DNA of 64,000 nt from Selaginella moellendorffii (GCF_000143415.4 NW_003314279.1:324511-388510), one strand, 5' to 3'; shown: positions 1 through 13,494, counted from the stretch's first letter. Notes: a model not told the origin generated them from the letters alone. Numbers and translations are program-made.

Positions 1-2110
1 TATCTCTCTTCACTTTTATTTCACTTCATCCTGTTATTTTTTACTTTTACTTCCATCATTTTTCTTTTCCTATTATGTTTTATAATATTTTCTTTTTACT
101 CTTTAATTCCTTTTTTAGATCCCTTAGCCTTTGTGTTAGTGTAGTTGATTGGCTCAAGAAAGAGTATATTATCTTATTTTGACTTTGAACTTTCATATGA
201 AGCTAAGCTTTTATTTCAATTGGGAATGCTCATACTATAAAATTCTTATTTGGCATCAGTCACTATAAAAAATAAGAAATATTAAAGAAATGTGTTATCC
301 AAAGTTTCAAAGTTTTTAAGTATGTGATGATGTGATTATTTTAAATATATACCCTTTTCCTCACACTTAAAATCCTACCAATCTTTTGGATCATTTAGAT
401 ATTGCTTCTAGGTATTGGCAAGTGTTAATGGCTAAAAATGATGTTTTTAAGAAAAACTTTTATACACTATTTGATTTTTACAAGTTTTTACTAATGTTAT
501 TTAATTTGAATAATGTTTTAGCAACTTTTCAATAGAGGTTATTTGCAATATACTAAAGGTGACTAGCCACTTCATTAATAATGTCTTGATACATTCAAAA
601 CAAATGTGGGAGGAGTATGTCCATAATATTTACAGGATGTTCAATTAGTTATGGAAAATTTGGTCAAAGTGCATATTTGGGTTTAAAAATATAATTTATC
701 TTGGGTATTATATTTTTAGTAAGGTCTTACAAGTTGATCATAATAAACTTGTGGTTATTCTAAACTTTTATACTCCAAAATATGTGAATAATATGTAAAA
801 TGAAATATCTTAGTCATTTTGCTAATCCTCTTTCTAATCATAGTGCACTATTATAAGTGTTGCTAAAGTCATAAACATTGTTTTTTGTTTAGTTTGAACA
901 CTATGAATAGGCATTTGAGGAACGAAATGTTTACAACTCTTCCAATTTTGACATATCTTAATTATACTCAACTTTTCATATTGTATATAGATGCTTCTGA
1001 TATTGGCTTTAAAGGTGTGTTATTGTAAAAGAGTGTGTGTCCAATTAATATCATCATATTATGTATATCAGTTATATATTACAAATAACAAATGTGAACT
1101 ACTCCATAATAGAAAAAGATTCTCTAGCAATAGTTTAATATCTTAAGGATTTTCATATATATTTATATGATTCTCAAATATTGTTAAAGGGTGATTATGT
1201 TATAGTCACTTCATTAATGAAGTAGAAGAACTTAATTAGTTATACTACTTGATGGGTTCTGAAGCTTTAAATATATAACTTTAAAGTTATTCATTGCATA
1301 AAGAGCTCTATGGTTGATATTAATGTTTTTTCTCAAACTCTTTTTCCTTTTTTACTCTCTTCTTCTATTCCTTAGAAGTATATTATTGTGGATTTTTTAA
1401 ATGAGAATTCTATACTATTAATAGTTATTATGCTTGATATTTAGTTTCCAGAAGGTGTAAAGTTAAATTTACTTTTTCTTAATGAGATCTATGAAGTTCA
1501 AAATATTGAACTATAACTTTATAGTAGAGTTGAAAATTGTACATCACTTATTGATAATTTGCTATTTTGATATTTACATTCTTATTATCCTCTTAAGAAT
1601 AATTTATTTTTACTTTGTGGGGATTGATTTTAATGACCTTTTATGGTTGATGGTGCTTTTGATATGAATTCCACACTTTCTCCATGTTTATCGTAATTTT
1701 TATATTCTTGACAAGCATATAAAATGGACATCATTGTGTGATAGAAAAGGTTTTTTTATTGGCTAGAGATGCAATTAATGTCATTTAGTATCTACATAGA
1801 TATATTTGGTGCCAAGCTCATTTCAGCTAGTGGTCTTGATCCATTACACTAATTACACTAATTTTTATATCTATCAATACCTCTTTTTGATGTTCTTTTA
1901 GATTTTAACTATTAAATAAGATAACTTTAACTACCTTTCATCTTTTTGGATGATGTGAGGTCTAAATATACAATTAAAATATCATATATTGTTATTAGTG
2001 TAATAGGATTTTTATAGTTGTTAGATTGATTTCAATCTGGACCACTCACTTCTATATATAAAAGGCTAATTAAATATGCATATTTCTTATACCAGGAATG
2101 TGCATATACA
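1..2110 (+). mobile_element. Heavily decayed Ty3/gypsy retrotransposon (RT to integrase, then LTR-like end)
   Basis: Reading past many stops, the plus strand gives gypsy landmarks in order. Near 410-540 there is a reverse-transcriptase stretch starting YWQV and ending LATFQ. Near 590-640 there is an LIHSK...WEEYV-like segment that follows the YIDD box in intact elements. Near 985-1020 there is an RNase H-like YIDASDIGF. Near 1740-1820 there is an integrase zinc-finger remnant (ARDAIN...WCQAH). From about 1950 the sequence (tgatgtgaggtctaa...) matches, on the opposite strand, the LTR-like sequence at about 52.45-52.6 kb, so the two belong to one family. The stretch is extremely AT-rich and has no usable reading frame, as expected of an old methylated copy losing C to T. 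It is not functional. The left boundary lies outside the window. Confidence 0.6.
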
Positions 2111-2470
2111 TATTTATAATTATTCAACATTTATTAGGCCACTCCATTAATAATGTACCTTCTACTTTGGTAGATTTTAACATCTCTAACTCATTTCAAG
2201 CATACATCACTTAGTATAAAAGATCCATTGCTAATGACAAGAAAACCTTTGTAGGCTAAACATATTTGCTATCTATTGCTTCTATAAAATCATCACATGT
2301 GCCTTCATGAAAGTGGCTTATTGTAAAAAAAACACCTAAAGAACAAACTCTTGAAACATTATCCCAGATTGAAACCATTATGAGCAAATTGAATACAAAC
2401 CATTGATGCACAATTACAATAATCTCCAATATTTGTTTCTGTTTATTCAATAAAATATTGAATTTTTGAT
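2110..2470 (-). pseudogene. Broken copy of the Gnk2-like secreted protein gene at 34.7 kb
   Basis: The minus strand here aligns by eye with the intact 150-codon frame at 34668-35120. Shared stretches include the one coding GDYCNCAS in the intact gene (ggagattattgtaattgtgc), the one coding TRDDFIEAI, and the one coding DGSFML. The copy has frameshifts: DFIEAI appears in one frame and the upstream homologous bases in another. It also lacks the bases that follow EAIED in the intact gene. It is a diverged relic, so the family has at least two members in this window. Confidence 0.5.
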
Positions 2471-3714
<1,244 letters not shown>

Positions 3715-3740
<26 letters not shown>

Positions 3741-3772
3741 ATGGAGTGCATTTTTATTTTCTATCTTATATC
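3715..3772 (+). repeat. Direct repeat copy 1 (pairs with 5940-6035)
   Basis: The segment from ttttagaaactttc to gcatttttattttcta recurs almost unchanged at 5940-6035. The second copy carries the internal unit taaaagtcatggag three times instead of once. The two copies bracket 2.2 kb of broken gene sequence. Confidence 0.7.
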
Positions 3773-4375
3773 GCCTCCATATCTTTTCCTGCAAAGGATG
3801 TCAAATGAGTCAAAGAAAGACAATTTCAAAAGCTGCAGGACGACCATTTGAACATCACTCTTCCTATCAAAACTGAGAGTAGCACGTTGCTGCGCTTTGC
3901 CTGCACTCAAAGTCCGCATTAGAAAAGTCCCCAACACAACCGGTTTGCTTTTCTTGAGCCAGAAACAAGGAGAGAAGAGACCAAAGAAATGGAGAAAAAA
4001 GAAAACAAGGAAAGGCAGAAGAGATTGCTTACCATAACAGTGTATGAGACGAGCAGGATCTCCAAGCTCTTGAGGTAGCAAATGAAGGCAGAACGACTTT
4101 ACTGTAAAAAAGAACACAAGAGTCAGCTAAGCTATCACCTGAGAGAGATAAACAAGCCAACCTTGTGACAAGTAGATATAAAACTACAGGAACGGCCGTA
4201 AAGCCTCGTTGGAGAGCAGCAAAATTGAGAAGCGATGGTGCTAAGTGACCACGATTCCCACGAGCCCCTGCGAGCTCGGGAGCTCGTTTATGATCACATA
4301 GCTCGTAAAAACCAGAAGAACTGGAGTGAAAGCTAGATAAGGAACAGTGACCGAGAGAGGAGAGCACGCTGGTAC

Positions 4376-4657
4376 ATGGACCCCACCAGAGCCTTGATCG
4401 CCGCGGTGACGAGCCAGCCGCGTCAAAGAGAAGAGATCGAAGCCGCCGGAGAGGAGGAGTGCGTCCAGGAGAGCCACCAGAGCTACAAGCTTGCGGTCCG
4501 AGAAGCACTGGGACGCCTGCTGGCATCGATGCAGCTGTGGCCGATCGCGGCGTATGCGAATCCTGCCCAGATCATTTCTCTGCTCTTTTCCGGAGCGAGC
4601 GATCAATCAATCGATCCATCACTAGGCATTATTGGCAAGGGCGTCACTCCTATGTAA
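4376..4657 (+). CDS. Small hypothetical protein (93 aa), doubtful
   Basis: An ATG-started frame of 93 codons in a GC-balanced patch between AT-rich flanks. The first 75 or so residues are charged and amphipathic (REEIEAAGEEE, then KLAVREALGRLLASMQLWP) with normal-looking codon use; the tail after LFSG looks non-coding. No family is recognised. The opposite strand also has long frames here and plausible splice signals (GTAAGC at about 4028, read on minus). This could instead be an exon of a minus-strand gene running from about 4600 to 3760. Neither reading is firm. Confidence 0.2.
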   Translation: MDPTRALIAAVTSQPRQREEIEAAGEEECVQESHQSYKLAVREALGRLLASMQLWPIAAYANPAQIISLLFSGASDQSIDPSLGIIGKGVTPM

Positions 4658-4800
4658 TGAATAAGGTTTAAATTACTTGTATTACTTTTTTTTCCAAGTG
4701 AGCTCTTCATTGATTGTCCATTTTTGTTGATCGATCAACATACACCTCGAAAACCAGTGTGATTTGTGATGAATATGATCTTGCACACTTCATCCCTCTA

Positions 4801-5690
4801 AACAAGCATTACTTACTCTCTTGATGCTGCAAATTCTTCCTTAATTTCCCACTCTAATTCCTTTGCAAAATTATTTTCTTCATTTAGTGCTAAAATAGGA
4901 GATTCTTCCTCCATTTGCTGCTCCAACTCCATGGCAAAAGTGTTTTGCTCTTTGCCCAAATCAGATTGAGCACCCTGGCCCTGTAAGTTGCTGAACTCCC
5001 CCTTAAACTCCTCAAGACCCAATAGTAAATCTCCATCAACTTTGAAATCCTTGAGAAAGTTCATCACCTCGTCCTCCATAGAAGGACCCTAGCCATTTTA
5101 CACCACAATTTCTCAACCTCCTGGAAGATCTCCCTGTTTTGCATGTATCCTTTGAAGTCACAGGCGTTGACTGGCAATGACTAATCCTCATGCTCATTGA
5201 CCACAAGTTGACTAAAACATTGACCTGTGATAAAGAAATCCCGTGTGTTTGGTGATGGCCTTGCCATTCTCCTCAAAGATCCATGACTTGTTGGCCACGC
5301 CCTGCATGAGGATGCACAGTAGTGACTCCCACTGGTTGTGGCCGATGGAATCGCTGGCGAAGACGACATCTCACAAGGAAGACACTGCCCCTTGATGTCT
5401 CCTTCTTGGGTCTCTTTCTTGGACGTCGTTTCGGTCGTGTTGTTCCACTTGGGGTGAAGTGCTATTTGCACACTGTGCACTTGTAGCGCGCCTGGATCAG
5501 CATGTGGTTGTCAAAATAGTCAAACTTGGTGAGTGCCTAGGCCATGAGCTCCCCCATGCTCCCAAACGTAACAAAAGCCTGTTGTGATGCCTATAAATCA
5601 AAGACTGGGTAGTCTTTGAGATAGTGGATGTCCTTGACCACTCATTTCTCTCATCTCTCTGAAAATTAATCTAGGTATGCAGTTACGGGC
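4801..5690 (-). pseudogene. Unidentified gene fragment interrupted by TAG codons
   Basis: Between about 5670 and 5440 the minus strand reads as protein-like sequence (KDYPVFDL, ASQQAFVTFGSMGELMA, ALTKFDYFDNHMLIQARYK, then CTVCK and HFTP). It is broken by three TAG codons, each where CAG would be a natural ancestor. It continues into a basic stretch (RPKRRPRKRPKK) and loses frame. At 4813-5079 there is an 88-codon acidic frame beginning MEDEVMNFLKDF. It has an imperfect internal duplication (KEQNTFAMELEQQMEEE and NEENNFAKELEWEIKEE). The CxxC plus following HF hints at a zinc-binding site, but the family is not recognised. It is most simply a decayed gene. An intact 3' exon cannot be excluded. 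Confidence 0.35.
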
Positions 5691-6097
5691 GATGAAAATA
5701 TACTTTACACACAAATATTCTAACACAAACATACTATGAATATCAAATATTCTAAAATGAATATACTATGAATAGAATCTGAACCTGCAAAGCAGCAAAG
5801 GCAGGCTAGTTGTGGCGAAATTCAGCTGGGCAAAAGAGGTGGATTCTTGAGAGATGAGGAGAGGTGAAGCTTTCAGTGACTGGTACTTTTTTCTTGTGAG
5901 CGGCTTAAACTATGGTTTATTCAAACCTTTATGGAGGTTAATATTTTAGAAACTTTTTCAGATGTAAAAGTCATGGAGTAAAAGTCATGGAGTAAAAGTC
6001 ATGGAGTGCATTTTTATTTTCTACCTTATACATTATGGTATGCTTTACTAGAACGATGTTTTTTCTTTTTTATCTTTAGGAGCTGAAAAACTATATT
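5691..6097. other. Intergenic, contains direct repeat copy 2
   Basis: No gene seen. 5940-6035 repeats the segment at 3715-3772, with the 14-base unit taaaagtcatggag present three times in a row. Confidence 0.6.
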
Positions 6098-6709
6098 CTA
6101 GCAAGGTGATGGTGGCAAACATTCTAATTCCCTCTCAGGAGAATTCCCAAAAGAGGGAAAATCCTGCATTTCTGGGATGAACAAGCTGACAGCTAGAAGC
6201 TCTTCGTCCTTGCAAAACTCCACACAAAACTGACTAAAAAACCTCTGCACCATGGCTCGAAAGACGGGGCAATTGAGCAGCATATAGTAGCCCAGAAATT
6301 CCTCCAAGTTCACCAAATCATCAAAGCTGTCCCCTACAACCATCTCCACCACTTCGTCCCACCTTCATAGCGTCACTGCGCTGGGCGCCAGGATGCGGTG
6401 ACAAAATCTTCTTGCCTTTGCCATGCCCAAGGTCCTCCATGAACGAGAAGTTGCTGGACGAAGCCTGAGAGTCCTCTAAGTTGCGGTGGACGACTTCCTG
6501 GCGACCTAAAGCTTCCGTCCAGCTATCACTGGTCTTGAGTTTGCTGCACCAAACGACCATAAACTGCTGAGCTTTTGCTTCTGCTGCTGCCTGTATGACA
6601 AGCTCACTGTCCAACTGATCCTGTGCTTGTTGCTGCTGTTGCTGCTCCTCTTCACCATCACCCCACGAGTTGACGACCTTCTACCGTCCGCTTCATGAGA
6701 TTCCTGCAA
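6098..6709 (-). pseudogene. OVATE family protein-like gene, probably frameshifted
   Basis: OVATE family proteins are plant transcriptional repressors that bind TALE homeodomain proteins and control growth. At 6098-6352 the minus strand encodes 84 residues. They start MVEMVVGDSFDDL, continue LEEFLGYYMLLNCPVF and RAMVQRFFSQF, and closely follow the roughly 60-residue OVATE domain (S/VMVEMI..., DLEELL.CYLSLN..., then a helix with aromatic residues). Upstream, a frame with a Q-run (EEEQQQQQQAQ) and FMVVWCSKLKTSD runs from about 6680 to 6320. It overlaps the domain in a different frame, and the domain's own frame has a stop just before RWDEVVEM. Either a frameshift separates the two halves or an intron is missed. 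OVATE genes are usually single-exon, so I prefer a recent pseudogene. The domain call is moderately firm and the gene model is not. Confidence 0.45.
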
Positions 6710-7093
6710 ACGCTCCGGAACTTAATGCACCAAGGAAAAGAACAACCCGTAGCGTCCCATGGGCAACCGTCATTTCATGAACCATCCTCCTCTGCTACTG
6801 ACCAAGATGTTGATTCTTTCAGGAGAAACGTTTAAGTAGGTGGCCTGGCACCTCTGACTTCCCCCACTCCATTTTCTAGCTCACATCGTCGCACGAAAGA
6901 GGCCTATATGATCAGCTTTGTGCCGTCCACGCACATTGATCCGATGACGGCCCTGCGCATGGAAACAAGTCAGTGCTGTTGCCTTTTATAATAGAACACT
7001 CACCTGACGTTCAAACAAATGCTTCCAATTGTCAACATCTGACACGGTAAAAGAAACATAGGAAGAAAAAAAAACAGTGAAACTTATGGGTAG
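6710..7093. other. Intergenic, no gene seen
   Basis: GC-balanced sequence between the OVATE-like fragment and the release factor pseudogene. No frame, RNA gene or repeat could be supported. Confidence 0.5.
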
Positions 7094-8745
7094 TCAAGCT
7101 GCTGCAGCTTTGAGCGACGCCAAAGCGCTCGCTTCGTGCTGCATCTTGAGCGCATTCACAAAAATTTCCAGACCAATCCCCTCCATAATTTGCTCAATCG
7201 AGTGTTGCGTCACTCCCACTCGATGATCAGTTACCCGGTCTTGAGGAAAGTTACACGTTCTTATGCGCTCCAATCTGTCACTTGAGCCGATCTGGAGTGA
7301 CAATTTATAAAAGTAGAAAAAATAACGTTCTGCGACAACATTACCTGATCTTGTTGTAATTCAGACCGACTTGCCGCTGTTCGGGACCGCTCAAGCTCGT
7401 ACAGCCTAGCATATAAAATATTCAAAGCTTTTGCTTTGTTCTATAGAATCTCAGCTCAGTTGTAGCAAAGCACGCGCGCTGAAGGGCCTTCCTTGTGTTG
7501 AGAGCGTTCGTCTTGGATTGCGACCACAATACCTGTTGGAACGTGAGTGACTCGGACTGCACTGCAGGTAGTATTTACATGGCTCCACCAGCTCGGTATG
7601 TGTCTATCTTTATCTCGTCATTACGGATATCGACATCAACCTGTCAGCATAGTCAAACTTTAGTAACAGAAAAACGAGAAACAATAACATGTATCAATGG
7701 TCTATGCAAGTGCCAAGGTTTAGTAAACCTGGAGTGAACCTCATTCGCTTCAGGAAGAATAGCGACTGACGCAGTATTTGTGTGTATACGTCCACGCTGC
7801 ACACGGATGCATGAAAAAAATGAAATCACCGTAATTACTTTTGTACCTGGACGCGATGAACGCCACTGTCAAACTTAACAGCTCCATAAACACCATCTCC
7901 AGATATTGCAGCACTAGCCTCCTATAAACACGTTACCTGGTAACCTCGGGTGTTGGTGGTGGTAATGCTGAGAACTTCAAACCTCCATGAGTTGTTTGCG
8001 CGTATTTCTCATACCTGAGAGCATTCATAGAAATCCAATAAGCAATCGACATGAACCAGTAAGACGTGCCTACTTTTTGAAGAGATCAGACGCAAAAATT
8101 GACGCTTCGTCACCTCCAGCTCCTAAAAAAAGATAAAACATATCAATTATGGGTTGCACTTGCCTGTTCTGACTTCGAGAATACAACCTCTGCTATCAGC
8201 TTCATCTTTAGGAATACGCTCCAGGAGAACTTCGTCCTGAGCATCTCTCACTTCTCTGGTGGCCGTTTGAAGTTCTCCAGAGGCCAGCCTACGCATTTCT
8301 TCGTCTTCAACGGACTCTTTCACCAATTCTTTCAAGCCAATTACTTCCTGCATTCAACCAAAGAGTCTCTTTCTCCCAAAATTTAGTCGTCAAACCTTTT
8401 CTTTGGCTTTCAGCGCCTTGAACATATCCACGGAGTAATCCAGCTTGCAAAGGTCCTTGTTCATCTTGATGAGCTCGTCTGACGCAATCCCAGTCTGAAA
8501 TCATTCACGATCACCTTTTCAAGGACGAAAACCGAATCTACACTTTACCTCTAGAAGCGCTTTGGAAAGACAGGCATGGCGGTCTTCAATAGAGATCACA
8601 CTCTTCTCCAAAATTCGCAAAATATCGTCGGGAATGGGCGCATGCTTGTCTGGAGGTAGAAAATCCATGTCTCCAGCTCAATCCACTTACATTTCGCAAG
8701 AACATACCCATGAGCGTGGAAGCTTTTGTTGAAGACGGTATTCAT
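7094..8745 (-). pseudogene. Organellar peptide chain release factor 1 (RF1/prfA-type), inactivated
   Basis: Class I release factors recognise stop codons and hydrolyse peptidyl-tRNA through a GGQ loop. Exon-sized blocks on the minus strand spell RF1 in order: an N-terminal helical domain (SIEDRHACLSKALLE, KLDYSVDMFKALKAKEK, 8670-8380), ERIPKDEADSRGCILEVRTG (8147-8230), AGGDEASIFASDLFKK, EASAAISGDGVYG with SGVHRVQ (about 7900), [37 protein letters not shown] (about 7640-7580), [11 protein letters not shown], and the C-terminal ERIRT.NFPQ.RVTDHR region ending in a stop at 7094. About 10 bases are missing right after RAGGA, removing GGQ and shifting frame (near 7580). A 15-base leftover intron (GTAACG...TATAG, near 7938) keeps an in-frame TAG, and there is a frameshift in the THGW region. 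The likely start is ATG at 8745. It was probably plastid- or mitochondrion-targeted. Confidence 0.8.
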
Positions 8746-8981
8746 GTCCTAGAGCTTTTGTTGTGCTTCTATACTTAACTAGCTTGGTTTTTTTGGGAAA
8801 GAGGTTTCCGGTTCGAGTCCTGAACTCGCAAAATGCCCACCTATAATATACAGCCCCCACTGTTGAGTTTTAGGGTTCTTCGCGCAAGGGTTTTTGCGCA
8901 AAGGCGGAGCGCTTGATCGAAGGCGGCGAGCACCGCAGGTGCGTTTGCGCCACGCAATCGCGAGATTTGAGCTCCGCCAGG

Positions 8982-11900
8982 ATGTATGGAGGTGATGAGG
9001 AGGATTACATGGATGAGGAGGAGGAAATCACACAGGAGGATGCCTGGGCCGTCATTAGTGCCTACTTCGAGGAGAAGGGGCTAGTGCGCCAGCAGCTCGA
9101 CTCGTTCGACGAGTTCATCCAGAACACGATGCAGGAAATCGTGGATGAGTCGTCGGAGATCGAAATTAAGCCCGAGTCGCAGCACAACCCTGGCCGGAAT
9201 AACGAATATTCCGGAGAGGTATGATGCTTGCACAAACCATCAGCCAAGGAAAATAAAACTTACTGCGATGTCTGTTTTCAGACCACTTTCAAGATCAAGT
9301 TTGGACAGATTTATCTGAGCAAGCCTATGATGACCGAGTCTGATGGAGAAACCGCAACTTTGTTCCCAAAAGCTGCCCGGCTCAGGAATCTAACGTACTC
9401 GGCTCCTTTGTACGCCGATATCATCAAGTATGTCACTCGAAAAGGAGAGGACGGCGAAGAAGACACCGAGCAGGAAGAGCTGCCGAAAGTCTTCATTGGA
9501 AAGGTTTGGCATTCTCATGCTTTTTTCACTCGGCTCTAAAGCAGAGCAATGCAGGTTCCTATCATGCTTAGATCGAGCTACTGTACATTGTATCAGAACT
9601 CTGATAAAGACCTTACTGAGCTTGGCGAGTGTCCATACGATCAAGGAGGCTACTTTATCATTAACGGGAGTGAGAAGGTCCTCATTGCACAAGAAAAGAT
9701 GAGTACCAATCACGTCTACGTGTTCAAAAAGAGGCAGCCAAACAAATATGCTTACGTTGCTGAGGTTCGTTCTATGGCGGAGTCCCAGAACAGACCCGCG
9801 AGCAGTATGTTCGTCCGAATGCTGTCACGAGCCGGAGCCAAAGCGGTAATAATGCAAATCGGGTATTTTCTGATCTAACATCCTTACAGGGGTCTTCTGG
9901 CCAATATATTCGAGCAACACTGCCTTATATCAAACAAGAAATCCCAATCATAGTGGTTTTTCGAGCACTTGGATTCGTGGCTGATAAAGACATCCTTGAG
10001 CATATCTGTTATGACTTTAGCGACACGGCCATGATGGAATTGCTAAGGCCATCTTTGGAAGAGGCATTCGTCATACAGAACCAACAAGTTGCTTTGGACT
10101 ATATTGGCAAAAGAGGCTCCACTGTGGGTGTTACCAGGGAGAAGCGTATCAAGTGAGTGCGAATCGCCTGTTTTCATGCTATAGAAGCTCATCTATTGTG
10201 CATGCAGGTATGCAAAAGACATTCTGCAAAAAGAAATGTTACCGCACGTTGGAGTCGGGGAATATTGTGAGACGAAGAAAGCGTACTTTTTTGGATACAT
10301 CATACATCGTCTATTATTATGTGCGTTGGGCCGTCGTGCTGAAGACGATCGAGACCATTATGGGAACAAGCGTCTAGATCTTGCTGGTCCGCTGCTAGGT
10401 AGTCTGTTCCGGCAGTTGTTCAGGAAGCTGACTAAAGATGTCCGAGCCTATCTACAAAAGGTATATATTCTGGACATCTTTCGAAGATATCTGATATCTT
10501 TTGCAGTGCGTAGACAATGGGAAGGAAGTAAATCTTGCATATGCTGTCAAAGCCAAGACAATCACTAGTGGATTGAAGTATTCCCTTGCGACTGGAAACT
10601 GGGGACAAGCAAACTCAGGCAATGCACGAGCAGGAGTGTCACAGGTCCGTTACTGGGCGTTTTCTTAGTAGTAATGATGATTCCATCCTCTCTTACAGGT
10701 TCTCAATCGTCTGACGTATGCCTCAACATTGTCACACTTGCGAAGATTAAATTCTCCAATTGGACGTGAAGGTAGGCTTGTTGTCAAGTCTATGTTACTG
10801 AACCTCTAGTTGTTCTGCAGGAAAGCTGGCAAAGCCTCGTCAGCTTCATAATTCTCACTGGGGTATGATGTGTCCTGCCGAAACTCCGGAAGGTCAAGCA
10901 TGCGGTTTGGTAAAAAATTTGGCACTAATGGCTTATATCACCGTCGGGTCAGCTGCCAATCCCATATTGGTTTTTCTGGAAGAGTGGAGTACTGAGAACT
11001 TTGAGGTAAATAAAATATTACTCCTACGTTTTTATCATTACTCATACCTTTATATGTTCAGGAAATTTCACCAGCAGTAATCCCAAATGCAACTAAAATC
11101 TTTGTGAATGGTGCATGGGTTGGGATACACAGAGAGCCGGAGCACTTGGTTAAAACATTGCGGCAGCTGCGTAGACAGGTTCGATCTACATGTTTTTGTA
11201 TAAATGAATTCACATATCTTTTCTGTAGGTCGATGTGAATACAGAAGTTGGTGTTGTAAGAGACATTCGGCTCAAGGAGCTCCGGTTGTACACAGACTAT
11301 GGAAGATGCAGCCGGCCTCTCTTTATTGTTGAGAAACAAAGGCTGCTGATAAAGAAGTCAGATATCAGAGCACTGCAGCAAAAGGTGTTTACTCGCTCTT
11401 CTAGTTTTTATGTCAGCTAATATTTGCATCCGTTGACAGGAAGCTGGAGAAAATGGATGGCACGAGCTGGTATCCAAAGGATTTATTGAGTACGTTGACA
11501 CCGAGGAAGAAGAAACAACTATGATATCCATGACTATTTCGGTAAAATACGTTATCCGACTGTGCTGCTTAATATTTTATAATATCCTTTCAGGATCTTG
11601 TCAATGCTCGATTGAATCCCGAAGAGGCATATTCAGATACTTATACACATTGCGAAATCCACCCGTCCATGATTTTGGGCGTCTGTGGGTCGATTATTCC
11701 TTTCCCCGACCATAACCAGTCCCCTCGTAATACATACCAATCAGCTATGGGAAAGCAAGCTATGGGTATATACGTGACAAACTACCAACTACGTATGGTA
11801 AGTATCGATGTTTCTCGCTTTTTTCTTTTCTGATCATATCCGGATAATACAGGATACCCTTGCTTATGTGTTGTACTACCCTCAAAAGCCTCTTGTGACA

Positions 11901-13494
11901 ACTCGTGCTATGGAGCACCTGCATTTTCGACAACTTCCCGCTGGCATTGTAAGTCAGTTAATTGGTCTCCACTCTACATGCTTAAGTGAATTTCTTTCAG
12001 AATGCTATTGTGGCAATTGCATGCTATTCCGGATACAATCAAGAGGATTCGGTTATTATGAACCAGTCATCCATCGACCGCGGCTTTTTCCGCTCCATCT
12101 TTTATCGCTCTTACAGGTACGGCTCTCATTTGTTTTGTTAGTATGTCAACTTGTACTTTCAGGGATGAGGAAAAGAAAGCTGGAACGTTGGTGAAAGAAG
12201 AATTTGAACGTCCCAACAGGGAGACGACGACGGTTAGTCCTGTCTATTTAGAAGTGTATGTAGCGCCGACATTTTTAATACAGGGAATGCGGCATGGATC
12301 ATATGATAAGCTCGATGATGATGGCATCGCACCGCCCGGAACGAGGGTGTCTGGGGAGGATGTGATTATTGGGAAGACCACACCGCTGGTCCAAGACGAA
12401 ACTGGGACTCAAGCTCAACGGTATTCAAAGAGGGATCAGAGTACGTGTCTACGCCATAGTGAAAGTGGAATGATCGATCAGGTACCGTAGTGTGGTTTTA
12501 AATCTAATCATCTTGAAACCTGTAGGTGTTACTTACGACCAATGCGGATGGTTTGCGTTTTGTCAAGACAAGGGTGCGATCCATACGCATCCCTCAAATT
12601 GGTGACAAGTTTAGTAGCAGACACGGGCAGAAGGGTACTATTGGAATGACGTACACGCAAGAAGACATGCCCTTCACACAAGAAGGCATAACACCGGATA
12701 TCATCGTGAATCCGCATGCTATTCCATCCCGCATGACCATTGGCCAGCTGATCGAGTGTATCATGGGTAAAGTTGCAGCGCTCATGGGAAAAGAAGGTGA
12801 TGCGACGCCATTCACTGATGTCACGGTAAGCCTTTTTCATGTAGCTTCTACAGGACTCTTTACGGTTTTCTATCTTGCTTGTAGGTGGATAACATCAGCA
12901 AAGCACTCCACAAGTGTAACTATCAGTTAAGAGGCTTCGAGACAATGTACAACGGACACACCGGTCGCAGACTGAGTGCCATGATTTTCATCGGGCCAAC
13001 ATACTACCAGCGGTTGAAGCATATGGTCGACGACAAGATTCACTCCCGTGGGCGTGGTCCTGTTCAAATACTTACGCGCCAGCCCGCAGAAGGTCGATCA
13101 AGGGACGGAGGCCTTCGTTTTGGTGAAATGGAGCGGGACTGCATGATCGCACACGGAGCAGCGCATTTTCTCAAGGAGCGCCTGTTTGATCAGAGCGACG
13201 CGTATCGCGTCCACGTTTGCGAGCATTGCGGTCTGATTGCGATCGCGAACCTGAAGAAGAATACGTTCGAGTGCCGGAGCTGCAAAAACAAGACGGAGAT
13301 TGTTCAGGTTTGCTTTCTCGTATTTTCTCTCAAGGCATCATTCTCAACTACATCTTTCTTTTTCCTTCTTTGTGCAGGTTCATATACCATACGCTTGCAA
13401 GCTTTTGTTCCAAGAGCTAATGGCTATGGCTATAGCGCCTCGAATGTTCATGAAGGAGGTTAAGAAGCTCAAAGGACACGTAAAGAAGGTTTAA
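8982..13494 (+). CDS. NRPB2: DNA-directed RNA polymerase II second-largest subunit
   Basis: RPB2 forms half of the Pol II active-site cleft in the nucleus. The spliced product follows plant NRPB2 almost residue for residue over about 1,180 residues. It has an acidic start ([20 protein letters not shown]), then [106 protein letters not shown] (metal and nucleotide site), [13 protein letters not shown] and [15 protein letters not shown]. The C-terminal zinc clamp is CEHCG...CRSCKNKT. I count 19 exons with 18 introns of about 50-70 bases, all GT-AG and all keeping frame; exon 1 ends at 9218 and exon 2 starts at 9282. The start is the first ATG of the acidic leader. No lesions are seen, so this is a functional single-copy-type housekeeping gene. 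It is divergent from the RF1 pseudogene. Confidence 0.97.

Noticed and set aside
8790-8832. tRNA gene suggested by ggttcgagtcc
   Set aside because: The B-box-like sequence has poor T-stem pairing and no D-arm, anticodon arm or acceptor stem fits around it.
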